64,000 nt of DNA from Sweltsa coloradensis (GCA_024449915.1 JAMZAV010001741.1:62001-126000), one strand, 5' to 3'; positions 12,501-23,135 are shown, counted from the stretch's first letter. The notes: generated from the sequence alone by a model not told the origin. Numbers and translations are program-made.

Positions 12501-15428
12501 TTTTAAGGATTTGGGTGTTTCATTTAAGGATTTCTAAGGATTTTTGATGTGCTCAAACAGGATTTTTATTTTTTCTTGATGGCAACCCTGCAATAGGCTC
12601 CTTTCGAGAAGTAGAAGAATAAGTTCTATGCTGAAGATTTATCTGTACTGATGTAAAAGTTGACATTTTGGGGAATGATTCAGTCCCAATTTTGAATTTT
12701 GTCACCTTGTTGAAAACATAATTAATTTAAACTTACACTGAAGATTGGCTTTGAGCAAAGGCTCCTCTTCGACCCTCTGAACGAGATATTCCTGGGAGAG
12801 GAGAGGCAGACGTACGTGCTCCATCAACTCGGCTAAATGCATGTGGCGAGCCTCCATGTCATGATGCACCCAACCAACCACGCACTCAAAAACCTTCTCC
12901 TCGGAAGGAACAGTGAGCCGGTCACTGCATATTAACTTGGAAACTTGTTGCGGCGACAAGGTTAGGAATTCTTCACACTCTACAACCTCACTGAAACAAA
13001 TCAAGGGACTGATTATGCTTCAAGGTGCGGTAGTGCAAAAAAAGAACTTTCACGCCGGCTGGGCAGCTCCTGAGGCTACGTGGCACACTAGACAAACTGT
13101 TGAAAATCTGCCATTTTAAAAACCCTAAGCGGGCTTACTATACCTAATGAAAGGTAATAATGGGGTATGAACTTCGAATGGACTCTTAACTTGCTCCCAA
13201 TGACCACGAGTACAAAATTATTTGCAACCTTTTTTTTTAAAATTAATTTATTATTTATTTAAGGCCATTCCAGAGCTCCTTACCGATATTTTGAAAGCCA
13301 ACGGAAAATGGCTAAAAGTTGGTTGGATGAAAGATGAACTTGAATAAAAAAGGGGGAAAAATATCTTTTTTTTTGAACGGAACAAAAGCTCTATTTTGGC
13401 CATTATATGCAAATTTTGGGTCATTACGGAAATGAATGTTTTAGATGCAATATTTAATTTTTAGCTATGATTTTTTTTTATTGCTTCAACACACCTTTGT
13501 CTCTGGACTGAGTATAAGTGAAAAGAATTTTCTGAAATGATGTTCGATGAACGATTTTTTTGTCACATGGTACAAAAAAGAGTTTTGAACCGGAACACGA
13601 AAAAAATCGTTCATCAAAAGTTATTTCATAGAATTAGTTTCCCTTGTACTCAGTCCAGAGACAAAGGTGTGTTGAAGCAATTTAAAAAAAATCATGGCTA
13701 AAAATTAAATATTGCATCTAAAACATTCATTTCCGTAATGACCCGAAATTTGCATATAATGACCAAAATAGAGCTTTTGTCCCGTCCAAAATAATGGTTA
13801 TTTTTCCCCTTTTTTATTCAAGTTCATCTTTCATCCAACCAACTTTTAGCCATTTTCAGTTGACTTTCAAAATATCGGTAAGAGTGCTCTGGAATAGCCT
13901 TAACGTCTATCCTATTCAGTTATAAAAACTCATTTACGAAGGAGGACAAATAAATAAATCTAATTACATAGATGCAGACACAACAATTAACTACATTAAA
14001 GTAAAATATTTGAAATAGTAATATAATATTACAACAACAATGCATTAAAACACAACAATTTTGGTAACAAATAAAAAGGACATATTAAATGCAATTAATT
14101 AATGAATCAAATATAAAAGTGGTGGGGGAAAAAAACAAAAGGAAATGGGAAAAAAGAAAGAAAGAAAGAAAGAAAAAAAACTGTAGCTAATGTTGGCTGC
14201 TAATTGCTGTGCCATTATTTAAATTTTGAAAGGGAGAGACAACAAAATAATAATAATAACCTTTTATAATATATCATAGAAACATTTACTAATCAATATT
14301 CCTGACCATGCAACTTTTGGTTGCAAGAATTTCCATGCAAAACATAACTGTAGAATATTTAATCACATATAAAGGCATAGGCCATACACTACAATGTTTT
14401 CATTTAGGCCTAAGTTTTAAGTTTTTAGAAATGTATGTTTTTATTCTAATAGTATTGATTGATGTTTCATCTTCCCTCCAGCTGCATTGATGTAGGCCTA
14501 CACAAGTATTTCTGTTTAATAGGGTTGCAGTCTACTTCTTTTGCCGTTGAATAGGGCCTAGGCCTCATTTAGATTTGCACACTAGGATTATTCAATATTC
14601 ATCACTTTCAAAATCAACTAAAAGAAATAACAAAATTAACTTCAGTAATATCTTCAGTCCTACACACAAATACAGTTTAAAATTTAAAATATTAATTGCA
14701 GTGCGTACGATTATATTACTATATTAAATTATATAAACATGAATATGTGTGTAGGCCTAGTCTTAGTGCACCAGAGTCTAGGAGGGAAGCCCCCTCAGCC
14801 TCACTGGTTGTGCTGTTATGTGACTTTCCACCCTTCCTATCTCTACTAACCCTTTCTCTTGGTATGAATGAAGAGGCTGGCCAAGCAACAAGAGAAGGGG
14901 CAGCTTTTCTCTTGTTGCCAAGGGTCCTGGTTCAAATTTAGGGTAAGTCATGGATGTTTTGTCTACCGAGCACTTGAGTTGGGCGGGAAGCTCCCTTACT
15001 AGATATCCTGACAGTGTCGCTCAGTTACGAATGGTGTGTGAAGTAACCTTGCTGATGATGACAACATGCATGCAGAATTTACTTCTTGCGTGGCCTTATC
15101 ACAGGTTTGGTAATGTGTTGTGAGTTTTGTTTGCATGTAGTTAGCTGATTTTTAGTGGCCACCATCTGCCTGACGAGTCCCAGAAAGACAAAACGCGTTG
15201 TGGATTAAGGAAACAACTTTAAATTAGACTGCATCAGCAGGCGAAAAGTTTTGTTGCCCCCAGCCCTTCAGGCCGGGATTTATGTTCTCTTTGCTTTCCC
15301 AACCTGTCAGCCCTTCTCCAAACTTTTCCAATATTTTGTTTTTTAATAGCCAAAAGTGGTGTTCAAAGGTCCTATATGTTTTTATTTTAATTTTGCCTTT
15401 CTTGCATTGCAAAACAGTGATGTAGGCC

Positions 15429-15475
<47 letters not shown>

Positions 15476-18400
15476 AATAAATTTGTATTTAGAGTCAACT
15501 TAGCCTAATATAACTGATTTTCAGTGGGGGACATTAAACCAAAGCGACCAAGCCAAACCAACCCTGTAGGCCCCGACGCAATCGATGAGTGAGCGATAAC
15601 CAACCAAAGAAAATTTTTTTAATAATAAATATAGCAATCAGTGGTATGGACAGTGCGAACACCTGCGGATCAACGCCAGAATCAACAAGGCCGATTCAGA
15701 ACAACTTTGAAGTTTGAATTTATTATGTGGTTCGTTGCTAGGACGGCTCCAAAATCACCGTTACAAATTCCTAACCCAAGAATTGAAGGACATAAGTTTA
15801 AATCAGAAGTTAAAAACTTGTGCCTATAGGCACCGAGCGTTCATACAACTAGCGCCATGAGTGGTCAAATCTGGCATTAATTGTGTGAAGATTTGGCAAT
15901 CACCCATCCTTTTCCATGTTATTTGTACATTGTTAAATTGCCGTTAACAATCGTACTAGTTGCTATGGATATTGAAAATCGTATATAAACATCAATGAAT
16001 TCGTTCTGTATCGTCGGCTGTACTAATCTAGTAGCAAAAACAGGACATTACGTCATATTTTACACTTTTACTAGGCCCCGATTCTAAAACTTGAGCTAGA
16101 TTTGATTCGTACGTTTTGGTTGGTAATGGATCCAGTTGTGGAAGGTCAAGGTCATAAGAAATGCGATTATTTTGTTTGATTAGGGAAAATGCCATGAGAT
16201 TGGCCCTAGCCTAGACGTAAACACAACCAGATTATTAACTTTCTCAAATTAATAACAATAGAATGCTCAAGGAAAACCTACCTATAGTAAGAGCCTACCT
16301 CTAAGAATCCCGTGCGTTTACTTTTTTCGTAAAATTATACCATTTAAAACCAATTTCTTCCCGATTGAAAATATTACACACGTCTATTTGCATTCTGTCA
16401 TTTCGTAGAGGGACACTGGACTGCGATTAATTTGTTCACATTTCGCCGACTGCACGGCCATGTGAATCATACAGAAACGGAAATATACATTCCAGAAGCG
16501 CTTTGCAATGCAAAGCTTTAAGTTCTTTGTTCTTATGAATTGTGAACGGATGAATGTCGCATCAACGAAATGACAGAATGCAAATAGACGTGTGTAATAT
16601 TTTCAATCGGAAAGAAATGGATTTTAAATGGTATAATTTTACGAAAAAAGTAAACGCACGGGATTCTTAGAGGTAGGCTCTTACTATAGGTAGGTTTTCC
16701 TTGAGCATTCTATTGTTATTAATTTGAGAAAGTTAATAATCTGGTTGTGTTTACGTCTAGGCTAGGGCCAATCTCATGGCATTTTCCCTAATCAAACAAA
16801 ATAATCGCATTTCTTATGACCTTGCCTTCCACAACTGGATCCATTACCAACCAAAACGTACGAATCAAATCTAGAAGTTTTAGAATCGGGGCCTAGTAAA
16901 AGTGTAAAATGTGACGTAATGTCCTGTTTTGGCTACTATATTAGTACAGCCGACAATACAGAACGAATTTATTGATGTTTATACATGATTAACATTATCC
17001 ATAGCAACTAGTACGATTTATAACGGCAATTTAACAATGTACAAATAACATGGGAAAGGATGGGTGATTGTTAAATCTTCACACAATTAATGCCAAAAGG
17101 AGCCACCCAGACCTCTACGTGTATTTTCAGTGGCGCGCTCAGTGGCTAATCTCGGTGCCAATAGCGGGAATCGAACCCTGGAACTTCTGCATTAAAGCAG
17201 AGATGCTAACCACAAGACTAAACTGTCATATTACTTAAAATGCAGGGGGAATTCCAATGTGCATAAGTCACACCTGTTTTCATCTCACGGATAGGCCTAC
17301 CACTTAGGGATCGCTCCTGCAGTCGTTTGCTGACAAAAATGGGAACATCACAGCACAATTTGATCAGAAGAAAGCGATTTACAATAATTTATACCAAAAC
17401 GTATTGTTTTCATTATAGGCTACTAGCAACTACATCACAAATCGAGGTGAATGAGGGGTAATCTCCGCTTTGAGCCCAACTAATGGACAAGCAACCATCG
17501 TTTCGCAAGTGGACGCCTGCTGAACGTCGCACAACTTGTCACGCTCCAACTTTTACCCTATTCATTATTGGGAAAAAACTTAAGAGGAATATTATTTAGC
17601 AAATATATCATTCCTTCTAATAGCGATTATTTTGAATTTTTAGACAGACGTTAACGTGTTATATCGAAGTACATATTGAAATAACATTTAAGACTTTTAC
17701 TTTTTTTTATGAAATTAAAACAACTTCAATTGACAAAAACCTAGGGATCGGATTTTGACAAGACCTCTTTCAAAAAATTCATCAGACTGTTTCAAAGACA
17801 AGAAATAATTTAAATACACTTTCTAGATAGAAAGTGCACAGAACGAAAATTTACAGCATAGGGTAATATGCATGGTATGTGTTTTCATCTAAAAAACGCG
17901 CTTTTGACGAGCGGATGAGCCGTGAAAAACTGCACGCTATGTTGTAAAATTTCGTTCCGTGCTTTTTCTATAGAAAAAGTTAACTTAGCCTATTTCTTGT
18001 CTTATTAGTTGGATGCATAGGCCTATTTAGAGAGAATTCTTGTTTAAATCCGATCAGTAGTGTTTTGTCAATTGAAGTTGAGAAGACTTAAAGTTGTGGA
18101 TAATTTTGTCATTTATAATGCGTAGCCTAAATTGCTATAGGCCTAACAAGCTAACGGTTCTGTTAAAAAAATTGAAATAATTGCCATTAGAAGAAATTTT
18201 ATGTTTGCTAAATATTATTTCTCTTAAGTTTTGTCCAAATAATGAATAGGATAAAAGTTAGAACGTGATCTTTGTTGAGCCGTTCACCAGGCATCAACTT
18301 GCGAAATGAGAATGCTTGTCCATCAGTTCGATTCGCGGCCACTTGCCAGCAAGCTGTGACGTCACGTGAGGGTTCCCTATACAGTAGGCCTAGCTTGTAT

Positions 18401-19958
18401 TTATCAGCAAGTTTACGGTGGAAAATAAATAGTTGAAATAATTTTGTTATTGTGAAAGGAAATAGCAAAATATGTTTTTTTTAGGTTATACTTGTGTTGA
18501 TAGTCTAATGCCAATCGACTAGAGTATATTGGTGTGAGATAGGATCCAACAGCTTAGGTAGGCCTACCTTCAAAAAGTGAATTAAGCAGCCATGCACCAT
18601 CACTTTCCAAAAGTACCCTAAGCAGTTGGGTCCTATCTCACACGAATATAAAATATGGTTTTATTTAGCAACGGGGATATTTGGTGTTATTACCATTTGG
18701 CGGTGTTATATATGGTTTTATTACAATTTAGCGGTGTTATTTAAAAATACACCCCCCAGTGATATGGGGTACGGGACGGTAGTCTAAATATTGAATTTAC
18801 AAGTTCTGGATGTGTGTGTCAGAAAGTGCCGATAGGCTACAATTCCCTAGTGACCAAAACTAAAATGGCATTGCTAAGCACTATCTGCTGTAAAAAATTA
18901 TGAAGTTTTACATTACTCCACATTAGCTAGCTAGGCAAATGCCATAGATTTTTTTAAACAACAAAATACATACGGGAAATGTTGCTCGATGTAGCTTTCT
19001 GCATGACACAGCAACTCCAGGCATCCATGGAGATCAGCAAAGGCTCGAATACCCAAACAATTAGTTGGGTGAAGTTGAGCCTGTAAAAAATCGCAACAAG
19101 CATCCCTAACATCCGTTAGCTGAAGGAGATTCGCAGCAGGCAGCAATACCTGCACGTTTTCTTCAGTTACATGAACTTCAGAAGAATACACATATTCGAC
19201 TAGTAATTGTAGTGCTTGTGCATCGACCCCTTGCAGTGTTATGCGGTCTTGTTTACTTTCCTCAAAACTTGTAAACATGGCATAGAAATATGGACTGCAA
19301 GATGCCAGTACCATTTTGTGTGCTGGTACTTCTACACATTCTGCCACTAAAGTAACGTCACAGAGAAGATTTTGCCTAGGAAAAGAAAACAATTAAATTA
19401 ATGTTGGCCGGGCCTAGGCCTGGTAAAATCAGAAGCAATGACACATGCCAGAGCTAGGCATGTGAATTAGGTATTGTAAAATACTATATAGGCCCCTAGC
19501 CCACTCATGCCAGGGAGGAAGGGCATGGTCCTATGCTACTACCAACTTACTTCCTCATGACATTCATGACATCAAATGCTCGGTGTGTGTGGTGATTATT
19601 ACGATAAGGTGGTTTTTCTTTAGTACTGGGACGAGGAACATGTTTTTGAGAGCTTTCGTCGAGAGAATTTTGGCTAGCGTAACGAAGTAGTAGACTGCTA
19701 TAAAAAAACAAATGTCACAAAATAGATGATTAGTGTGTAGGATTGCCTTCAAAACGTAGGTCTAGGGATCTAGGCTTAGCCAATTAGCCTAGCCTAGCCC
19801 TAGCGCCTTCTGCCTAGAGAGTGCAAGGCATTTCCAAGGTTAGCCTAATAAAACATGCAAAAAAACTTGAGAGAAGTAACGATTTCTTACCTCCCCTGTT
19901 TGTCCATTCCAGGTTCGCCTGAAGCCAAACTTAGGCCCATATGACCGATGTTGTCCAT
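3324..19958 (-). CDS. KLHL3: KLHL2/KLHL3-type BTB-BACK-kelch protein, 5' part of gene
   Basis: KLHL2/3 proteins are substrate adaptors of cullin-3 ubiquitin ligases: BTB binds CUL3, the kelch propeller binds substrate (WNK kinases for vertebrate KLHL3). Joining minus-strand exons 19958-19891, 19697-19551, 19375-18974, 12990-12737 and 3546-3324 gives one uninterrupted frame of 364 residues. BTB is about residues 63-175 (NLLCDVTLVAE, VPAHKMVLASCSPYF, VTEENVQVLLPAA), BACK about 176-290 (HPTNCLGIRAFADLHGC, LMEHVRLPLL, EYLVQRVEEE), and the first kelch blade starts near 318 (VVGGQAPKAIRSVECYDF). The strings are close to vertebrate KLHL2 and KLHL3, so this is probably the single pre-duplication orthologue. 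Family proteins are near 590 residues, so about 220 residues (remaining kelch blades) should lie left of the window. Introns of 6 and 9 kb are full of transposons. The start at 19958 is the first ATG of the most 5' in-frame exon; an additional upstream exon cannot be excluded. Confidence 0.93.
4540..4950. repeat. Fold-back element with about 190-bp arms
   Basis: The left arm (4540-4728) and right arm (4757-4950) are near-perfect inverted copies, e.g. CTCGAAAAGCTTGGCAAAAT versus ATTTTGCCAAGCTTTTCGAG, with a spacer under 30 bases. No ORF of its own. Confidence 0.9.
5690..6240. repeat. Single-arm copy related to the 16-17 kb palindrome
   Basis: AGGTAGGTTTTC, GAGCATTACTATTGTTATT and CTGGTTGTGTTTACGT recur in the same order in 16570-16760 (and inverted in 16200-16400). 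Here they occur once, so this is an unpaired relative of the fold-back arms. Confidence 0.65.
6480..6512. repeat. Hexanucleotide microsatellite (GCAGTA)n
   Basis: Five consecutive copies of GCAGTA. Confidence 0.9.
6809..7171 (+). CDS. THAP-type zinc finger ORF (transposon-borne)
   Basis: The 120-residue ORF starts with a THAP domain: C5-x3-C9, an FP at 28-29, TPSKY before C59-x2-H62, and the closing HF, matching C-x(2-4)-C-x(35-50)-C-x2-H. The otherwise near-invariant tryptophan after the proline is absent (TRHKSC there), so DNA binding may be impaired. The remaining 55 residues are basic and unrecognised. The ORF ends about 85 bases before the HINE-like insertion, so the native protein may have been longer. 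Role inferred: DNA-binding end of a transposase or accessory protein of the TTAA element. Confidence 0.7.
   Translation: MTICCIFGCSNQPGKSVVVDGKKVSFQFPNRDRSPTRHKSCLKKINCVGFTPSKYSVVCATHFMTKNLKYHLILKISLACRPHIRLNFISRVKKGFNAVNKIKRGRFIVSTCHKKAPSGT
7258..7796 (+). mobile_element. HINE/Helentron-like element, 5' part, with duplicated start
   Basis: It begins TTAAACGAGGGAGCGGAGCG, and a 36-bp start block is tandemly duplicated (about 7258-7329). It shares CTGTCTGTC, GAAAATCAGCCGAA and CAGACATCCGGTA with 21840-22440 and 53900-54130. A weak tRNA-like stretch sits at 7575-7640. It abuts a hairpin made of two 3' ends. Confidence 0.65.
7797..7974. repeat. Hairpin MITE built from two inverted HINE 3' ends
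   Basis: It starts CTAGGGAAACGCC and ends GGCGTTTCCCTAG. Arms of about 60 bases share GAGTGAGTGAGCCA and TGTTGAGTAC. The centre contains CTCGATCCAGCC. Related copies: 22354-22437, 22952-23124, 54555-54645 with 55463-55558, and a diverged half at 31785-31845. Confidence 0.85.
8030..8293 (+). pseudogene. Acidic Ser/Asp-rich ORF fragment of the TTAA element
   Basis: The 87-codon ORF has a strongly acidic centre (SSECSSSECITDDDVPSNDD). Invertebrate proteins with P2X7-tail-like domains often have an acidic, serine-rich N-terminal region, and such a domain lies 630 bases downstream. It may be an upstream exon of that gene; no convincing donor was found. It could also belong to the THAP protein. 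Confidence 0.4.
8712..8906 (+). mobile_element. SINE-like insertion with 12-bp target duplication and tRNA-like core
   Basis: AGATCAGGGAAT occurs at 8700-8711 and 8907-8918. Removing one copy and the 195 bases between restores the P2X7-tail-like reading frame (GRSGNIDWC). Inside, a tRNA-like unit (8801-8873) is bracketed by inverted ACTACAATTCAG / CTGAATTGTAGT. Confidence 0.75.
8801..8873 (+). tRNA. tRNA-like sequence, anticodon GGA position, probably SINE-derived
   Basis: An A box TGGTCTAGTGG and B box GGTTCGATTCC are present. The D stem GTCT/AGAC and the anticodon stem CCTGT/GCGGG pair, with loop CTGGAAT. The acceptor has a mismatch and several G-U pairs, and the T stem has two mismatches. 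A class-I variable loop with a serine-type anticodon argues against a working tRNA-Ser. TTTT follows closely. Confidence 0.45.
10203..10888 (+). mobile_element. HINE/Helentron-like element
   Basis: It begins TAGCGAGCGAAGCGAGCG and ends with an ACGC...GCGT hairpin followed by TTTCCTAG. The CTCGCTTATC near the 3' end inverts the 5' motif. Short ORFs within have no domains. Confidence 0.65.
10992..12590 (+). mobile_element. hAT-like element, copy B, with intact 8-bp target duplication
   Basis: The termini CAGGGTTGCC / GGCAACCCTG are flanked by CAATAGGC at 10984-10991 and 12591-12598. Without the nested TA-flanked element (about 11411-12396) it is only about 0.6 kb and non-autonomous. It is the empty-site reference for the TTAA element in copy A. 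Confidence 0.9.
11411..12396. mobile_element. TA-flanked element with internally repeated end motif
   Basis: The ends GGAGAGGGGGGGACATTGG and its inverse are bordered by TA on both sides. The core GGGGCACATTGGTAC, or a one- to two-base variant, recurs inside: direct near 11619 and 11640, inverse near 11598, 11995, 12018, 12357 and 12373. The family copy A lacks this block. No domain-bearing ORF. Confidence 0.75.
12737..12990 (-). CDS. KLHL3: KLHL exon 4 (BACK domain)
   Basis: The acceptor TTTGTTTCAG precedes 12990 and the donor GTAAGT follows 12737. The 84 codons encode the BACK core: LICSDRLTVPSEEKVFE, LMEHVRLPLL and EYLVQRVEEE are diagnostic of KLHL2/3. The exon sits directly right of a hAT element (10992-12590). 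Confidence 0.95.
13261..13902. repeat. Fold-back element with about 310-bp arms
   Basis: AAGGCCATTCCAGAGCTC on the left is answered by CTCTGGAATAGCCTT on the right. The arms share ATTGCTTCAACACACCTTTG and AAAACATTCATTTCCGTAAT (inverted), with a centre near 13585. Some mismatches accumulate. A tail block at 13903-13985 recurs at 52506-52588. Confidence 0.9.
15428..15480. repeat. (AAAT)n microsatellite
   Basis: About twelve AAAT units in a row. Confidence 0.95.
15872..17096. repeat. Large fold-back element with about 530-bp arms
   Basis: CTGGCATTAATTGTGTGAAG at the left matches, inverted, CTTCACACAATTAATGCCA at the right. The arms (15872-16404 and 16569-17096) correspond throughout, around a unique spacer of about 160 bases. 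A half copy exists at 5690-6240. No ORF of note. Confidence 0.9.
17157..17227 (-). tRNA. tRNA-like sequence, probably pseudogene or SINE head
   Basis: Reading minus: A box TAGTCTTGTGG, B box GGTTCGATTCC, acceptor GACAGTT against TATTGGC with two mismatches, and a CTGC/GCAG stem around a TTTAAT loop that does not give a standard seven-base anticodon loop. Confidence 0.4.
18526..18649. repeat. Small hairpin MITE
   Basis: ATATTGGTGTGAGATAGGAT is answered by ATCCTATCTCACACGAATAT-like sequence (about 30-bp arms, few mismatches). Confidence 0.75.
18974..19375 (-). CDS. KLHL3: KLHL exon 3 (most of BTB, start of BACK)
   Basis: The acceptor CCTAG precedes 19375 and the donor GTATGT follows 18974 inside the CCC of a histidine-phenylalanine-proline stretch. 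It encodes 133 full codons with the BTB core and the 3-box/BACK start. The proline codon is completed by the next exon, giving QHFPEVVE, as in vertebrate KLHL3 (QHFPEV). Confidence 0.95.
19551..19697 (-). CDS. KLHL3: KLHL exon 2 (leader and start of BTB)
   Basis: The acceptor TTTTTTATAG precedes 19697; the donor GTAAGT follows 19551. The exon holds one base, 48 codons and two bases. It ends with THRAFDVMNVMR, the alpha helix that opens the KLHL2/3 BTB domain (AFKVMNELR in vertebrates), continuing as KQNLLCDV in exon 3. Confidence 0.85.
19891..19958 (-). CDS. KLHL3: KLHL exon 1 (start codon, N-terminal leader)
   Basis: The ATG at 19958 begins MDNIGHMGLSLASGEPGMD; the exon ends at a GTAAG donor after two bases of a codon. 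Those bases plus the first base of the next exon make a serine codon. The region is not conserved in the family, so the start rests on the ORF and splice phase. Confidence 0.75.
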
Positions 19959-20321
19959 TTTGTAAACCTTTATTGAGATACTCACAGTTTATCCACAAAT
20001 TATTGAAAGGATTATTATTTTAGAATGGCGAGACATTTCAGTGTCAAGAAATTGAGATTTAAACAGCCATCTTGCTTGACCAAGGTTGTTTTCCAAACAG
20101 CTGAGTGCCCACCGCCTTTGGAAATTGCACCTTGTAGCTTTACTGGCGGGTGTTTTGAACCAAGTTTCAACATAGATTTTAAATGCTACCAACTTTGATA
20201 ATACCTCCATAATCCTTTGCCTCCTTTTATCATGGATTTAAATACCATGCTCTTATGATTTCATGATGGTCAAAGAACAGAAGTACACTAGCAACGATTA
20301 ATGTGGTATGGTAAAAGTTTA

Positions 20322-21019
20322 TACCATACAAAAATGCAAAAACTTGCAAAAAAGGGGCCAAGCCGAAAACGAGGAAGATACAAGTGGCTCAACTGCATAA
20401 AGTGGTGATGGTGGTGATATCTAGAAGTGTGGCCAAGCCCATTATTTTGCTTAAAATAATAAATGTATTTATTAATTATATAATAAATTAATAAAATATC
20501 AATATCCATATTATTATCTAACTATAATTATGAAATAAATATATTAACAAAAATAACGTAAACATTAAATAAATTTATTGAAACAATTACATGTGGAAAT
20601 ATCAAAATTATCAGACGCCATTCAAAATTAAAAGCTTGGTCGATGAATTTTTAGCTTGGTTGTCGTTACTGACTAACCAAAACATAACCAATCCAAATCC
20701 ATCGACCAAGCTTTTAATTTTGAATGGCGTCTGTTAATTTTGATATTTCCACATGTAAATGTTTCAATAAATTTATTTAATGTTTATGTTATTTTTGTTA
20801 ACATATTTATTTCATAATTATAGTTAGATAATAATATGGATATTGATATATTATTAATTTATTATATAATTAATAAATATATTTATTATTTTAAGCAAAA
20901 TAATGGGCTTGGCCACACTTCTAGATATCACCACTTTATGCAGTTGAGCCACTTGTATCTTCCTCGTTTTCGGCTTGGCCCTTTTTTTGTTGCAAGTTTT
21001 TGCATTTTTGTATGGTATA
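20322..21019. repeat. Highly similar fold-back palindrome, about 320-bp arms
   Basis: The left arm (20322-20648) and right arm (20701-21019) differ by only a few changes. One is GTGGTGATGGTGGTGATATC on the left versus the shorter GATATCACCAC on the right. Each arm yields a near-identical short ORF (20288-20509 minus, 20836-21069 plus), which is an artefact of the palindrome. It lies just upstream of the KLHL 5' end. Confidence 0.92.
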
Positions 21020-21839
21020 TCAATAATTTTTTTAGAACGTACACGGTATGGAAGTTAGCATCCAAGTAGAGAAAATTACTTTATTTACAATGATTCAAAA
21101 TAAAATCTCACTCATTGATAGTTAAAAGGTTTGAGCATCTCAGTTATAAATAAAAAAAAAATTGCATTATCTAAGCTTCCGGGCATCTAATCCAATTACC
21201 GTTTGTATATCACATGGCCACTGAGATGACTGACATCGGTGCAAATTTTGGCTTCTCTAACATTATCCATTGAGGGCCCACAAACTGATACATAATTCGT
21301 CAGCCAGCCAGCCACCCACCCACCCAACACCAAGAAGAAAGTATTTTTGAACGATCTTGACGTCTGAATAACTTCTAGACGCATCAGCAGATCGGGATGA
21401 AACTTGAAATGGGTCATCTCATAGTAAAAGCCCATCGATTGTAGCAAGTTGCAGGTTTTTATCTCACATGGTTTCGCGTCGGCGACACCGTGTTAAGTGC
21501 TAAAGTAGGCGTGCGGTAATACGCACTAGTGGAAGCGGAGCCGCGCGTGGCTTGGCCCGGTGCGCTTCCGCGCACCTTGATTTTTCAAAATCATCCGATG
21601 GATATATTACATAATACAACATGTGGGTACTAGGGAAACGCCAAAGTCGTTGAGCCATGTGTTGAATAGAATACCCGGTAACATTCCTTTTCTTCCCCCT
21701 ACCTTAGGCCTCCCTAGTCTATCATAGGCTAGAATGCAGGGTATAGTAGTATCTATGGTTATGGCCTTACAGTTGACGCGCCCTTATGCCAACTAAACTT
21801 AAAATTTTGTAATTTATAGATTGTATTTTAAAAATTATT

Positions 21840-22437
21840 AAACATGTTTTGACATGCATATATCGTAGTGTAGGTAGTCTATCATCTGTGACAATACTAT
21901 GGAAAACATAGCCAGTATGAAATAAGTGTAAATATTGCAAGGTTTACTCAATCTCCGAGCGCAATTTGGGGGTACCTTGATGTGCAACATTCGATAAACC
22001 TTGGGCACGGCATTTCACAGCCAGGCAAATAACAAACAAAAAATATTTTTTCAAAAACAAAACCATTGCCGTTAAAATAATTCCTACACATTGGCAGACT
22101 ATTTTTCAATTTATTATTTCTTGTGGTTTTAAATCGCAATGGATCTAGCTGATTTTGTTAGCAGTTCTCAGTAAACTGGTACCGGATGTCTGTTTAAAAT
22201 TTCAGCGCAATCTATTCAGCAATTCGGCTGATTTTCGATGTACACACAGACAGAATCACAGAAGAGCCGTTTGAGTTGAATTAGTCGCCAAGCTCCCTCG
22301 TTTAATTATCTTTTTTGAGAAATCCAATTTTTAATATTGATATGACATATTAGAAACGCCAAAGTCGTTGATAGACGAGTGAGTGAGCCATGTGTTGAAT
22401 ACCCGGTATCATTCCCCATACTGGGCTAGATCCAGCC
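21840..22437. repeat. 598-bp tandem duplication, unit 1
   Basis: It starts AAACATGTTTTGACATGC and ends GATCCAGCC. It contains a minus-strand HINE-like stretch (CGAAAATCAGCCGAAT inverse) and the left half of the CTAGGGAAACGCC hairpin family. Confidence 0.95.
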
Positions 22438-23035
22438 AAACATGTTTTGACATGCATATATCGTAGTGTAGGTAGTCTATCATCTGTGACAATACTATGG
22501 AAAACATAGCCAGTATGAAATAAGTGTAAATATTGCAAGGTTTACTCAATCTCCGAGCGCAATTTGGGGGTACCTTGACGTGCAACATTCGATAAACCTT
22601 GGGCACGGCATTTCACAGCCAGGCAAATAACAAACAAAAAATATTTTTTCAAAAACAAAACCATTGTCGTTAAAATAATTCCTACACATTGGCAGACTAT
22701 TTTTCAATTTATTATTTCTTGTGGTTTTAAATCGCAATGGATCTAGCTGATTTTGTTAGCAGTTCTCAGTAAACTGGTACCGGATGTCTGTTTAAAATTT
22801 CAGCGCAATCTATTCAGCAATTCGGCTGATTTTCGATGTACACACAGACAGATTCACAGAAGAGCCGTTTGAGTTGAATTAGTCGCCAAGCTCCCTAGTT
22901 TAATTATCTTTTTTGAGAAATCCAATTTTTAATATTGATATGACATATTAGAAACGCCAAAGTCGTTGATAGACGAGTGAGTGAGCCATGTGTTGAATAC
23001 CCGGTATCATTCCCCATACTAGGCTAGATCCAGCC
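22438..23035. repeat. 598-bp tandem duplication, unit 2
   Basis: Same length and more than 99% identical to unit 1 by eye; I found about six substitutions (for example TTGATGTGC versus TTGACGTGC). A third, clearly diverged relative follows at about 23136-23656. Confidence 0.95.
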
Positions 23036-23135
23036 TTAGGTATAGGGGAGAAAAGGGGGTGTTCCTGGGTACTCAACACATGGCTCACTCACACATCTAT
23101 CAATGACTTTGGCGTTTCCCTAGTATTTAAAAAAT

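Noticed and set aside
20288..21069. Two near-identical ORFs of 73 and 77 codons on opposite strands
   Set aside because: Both come from the arms of the palindrome at 20322-21019; no domain, AT-driven composition.
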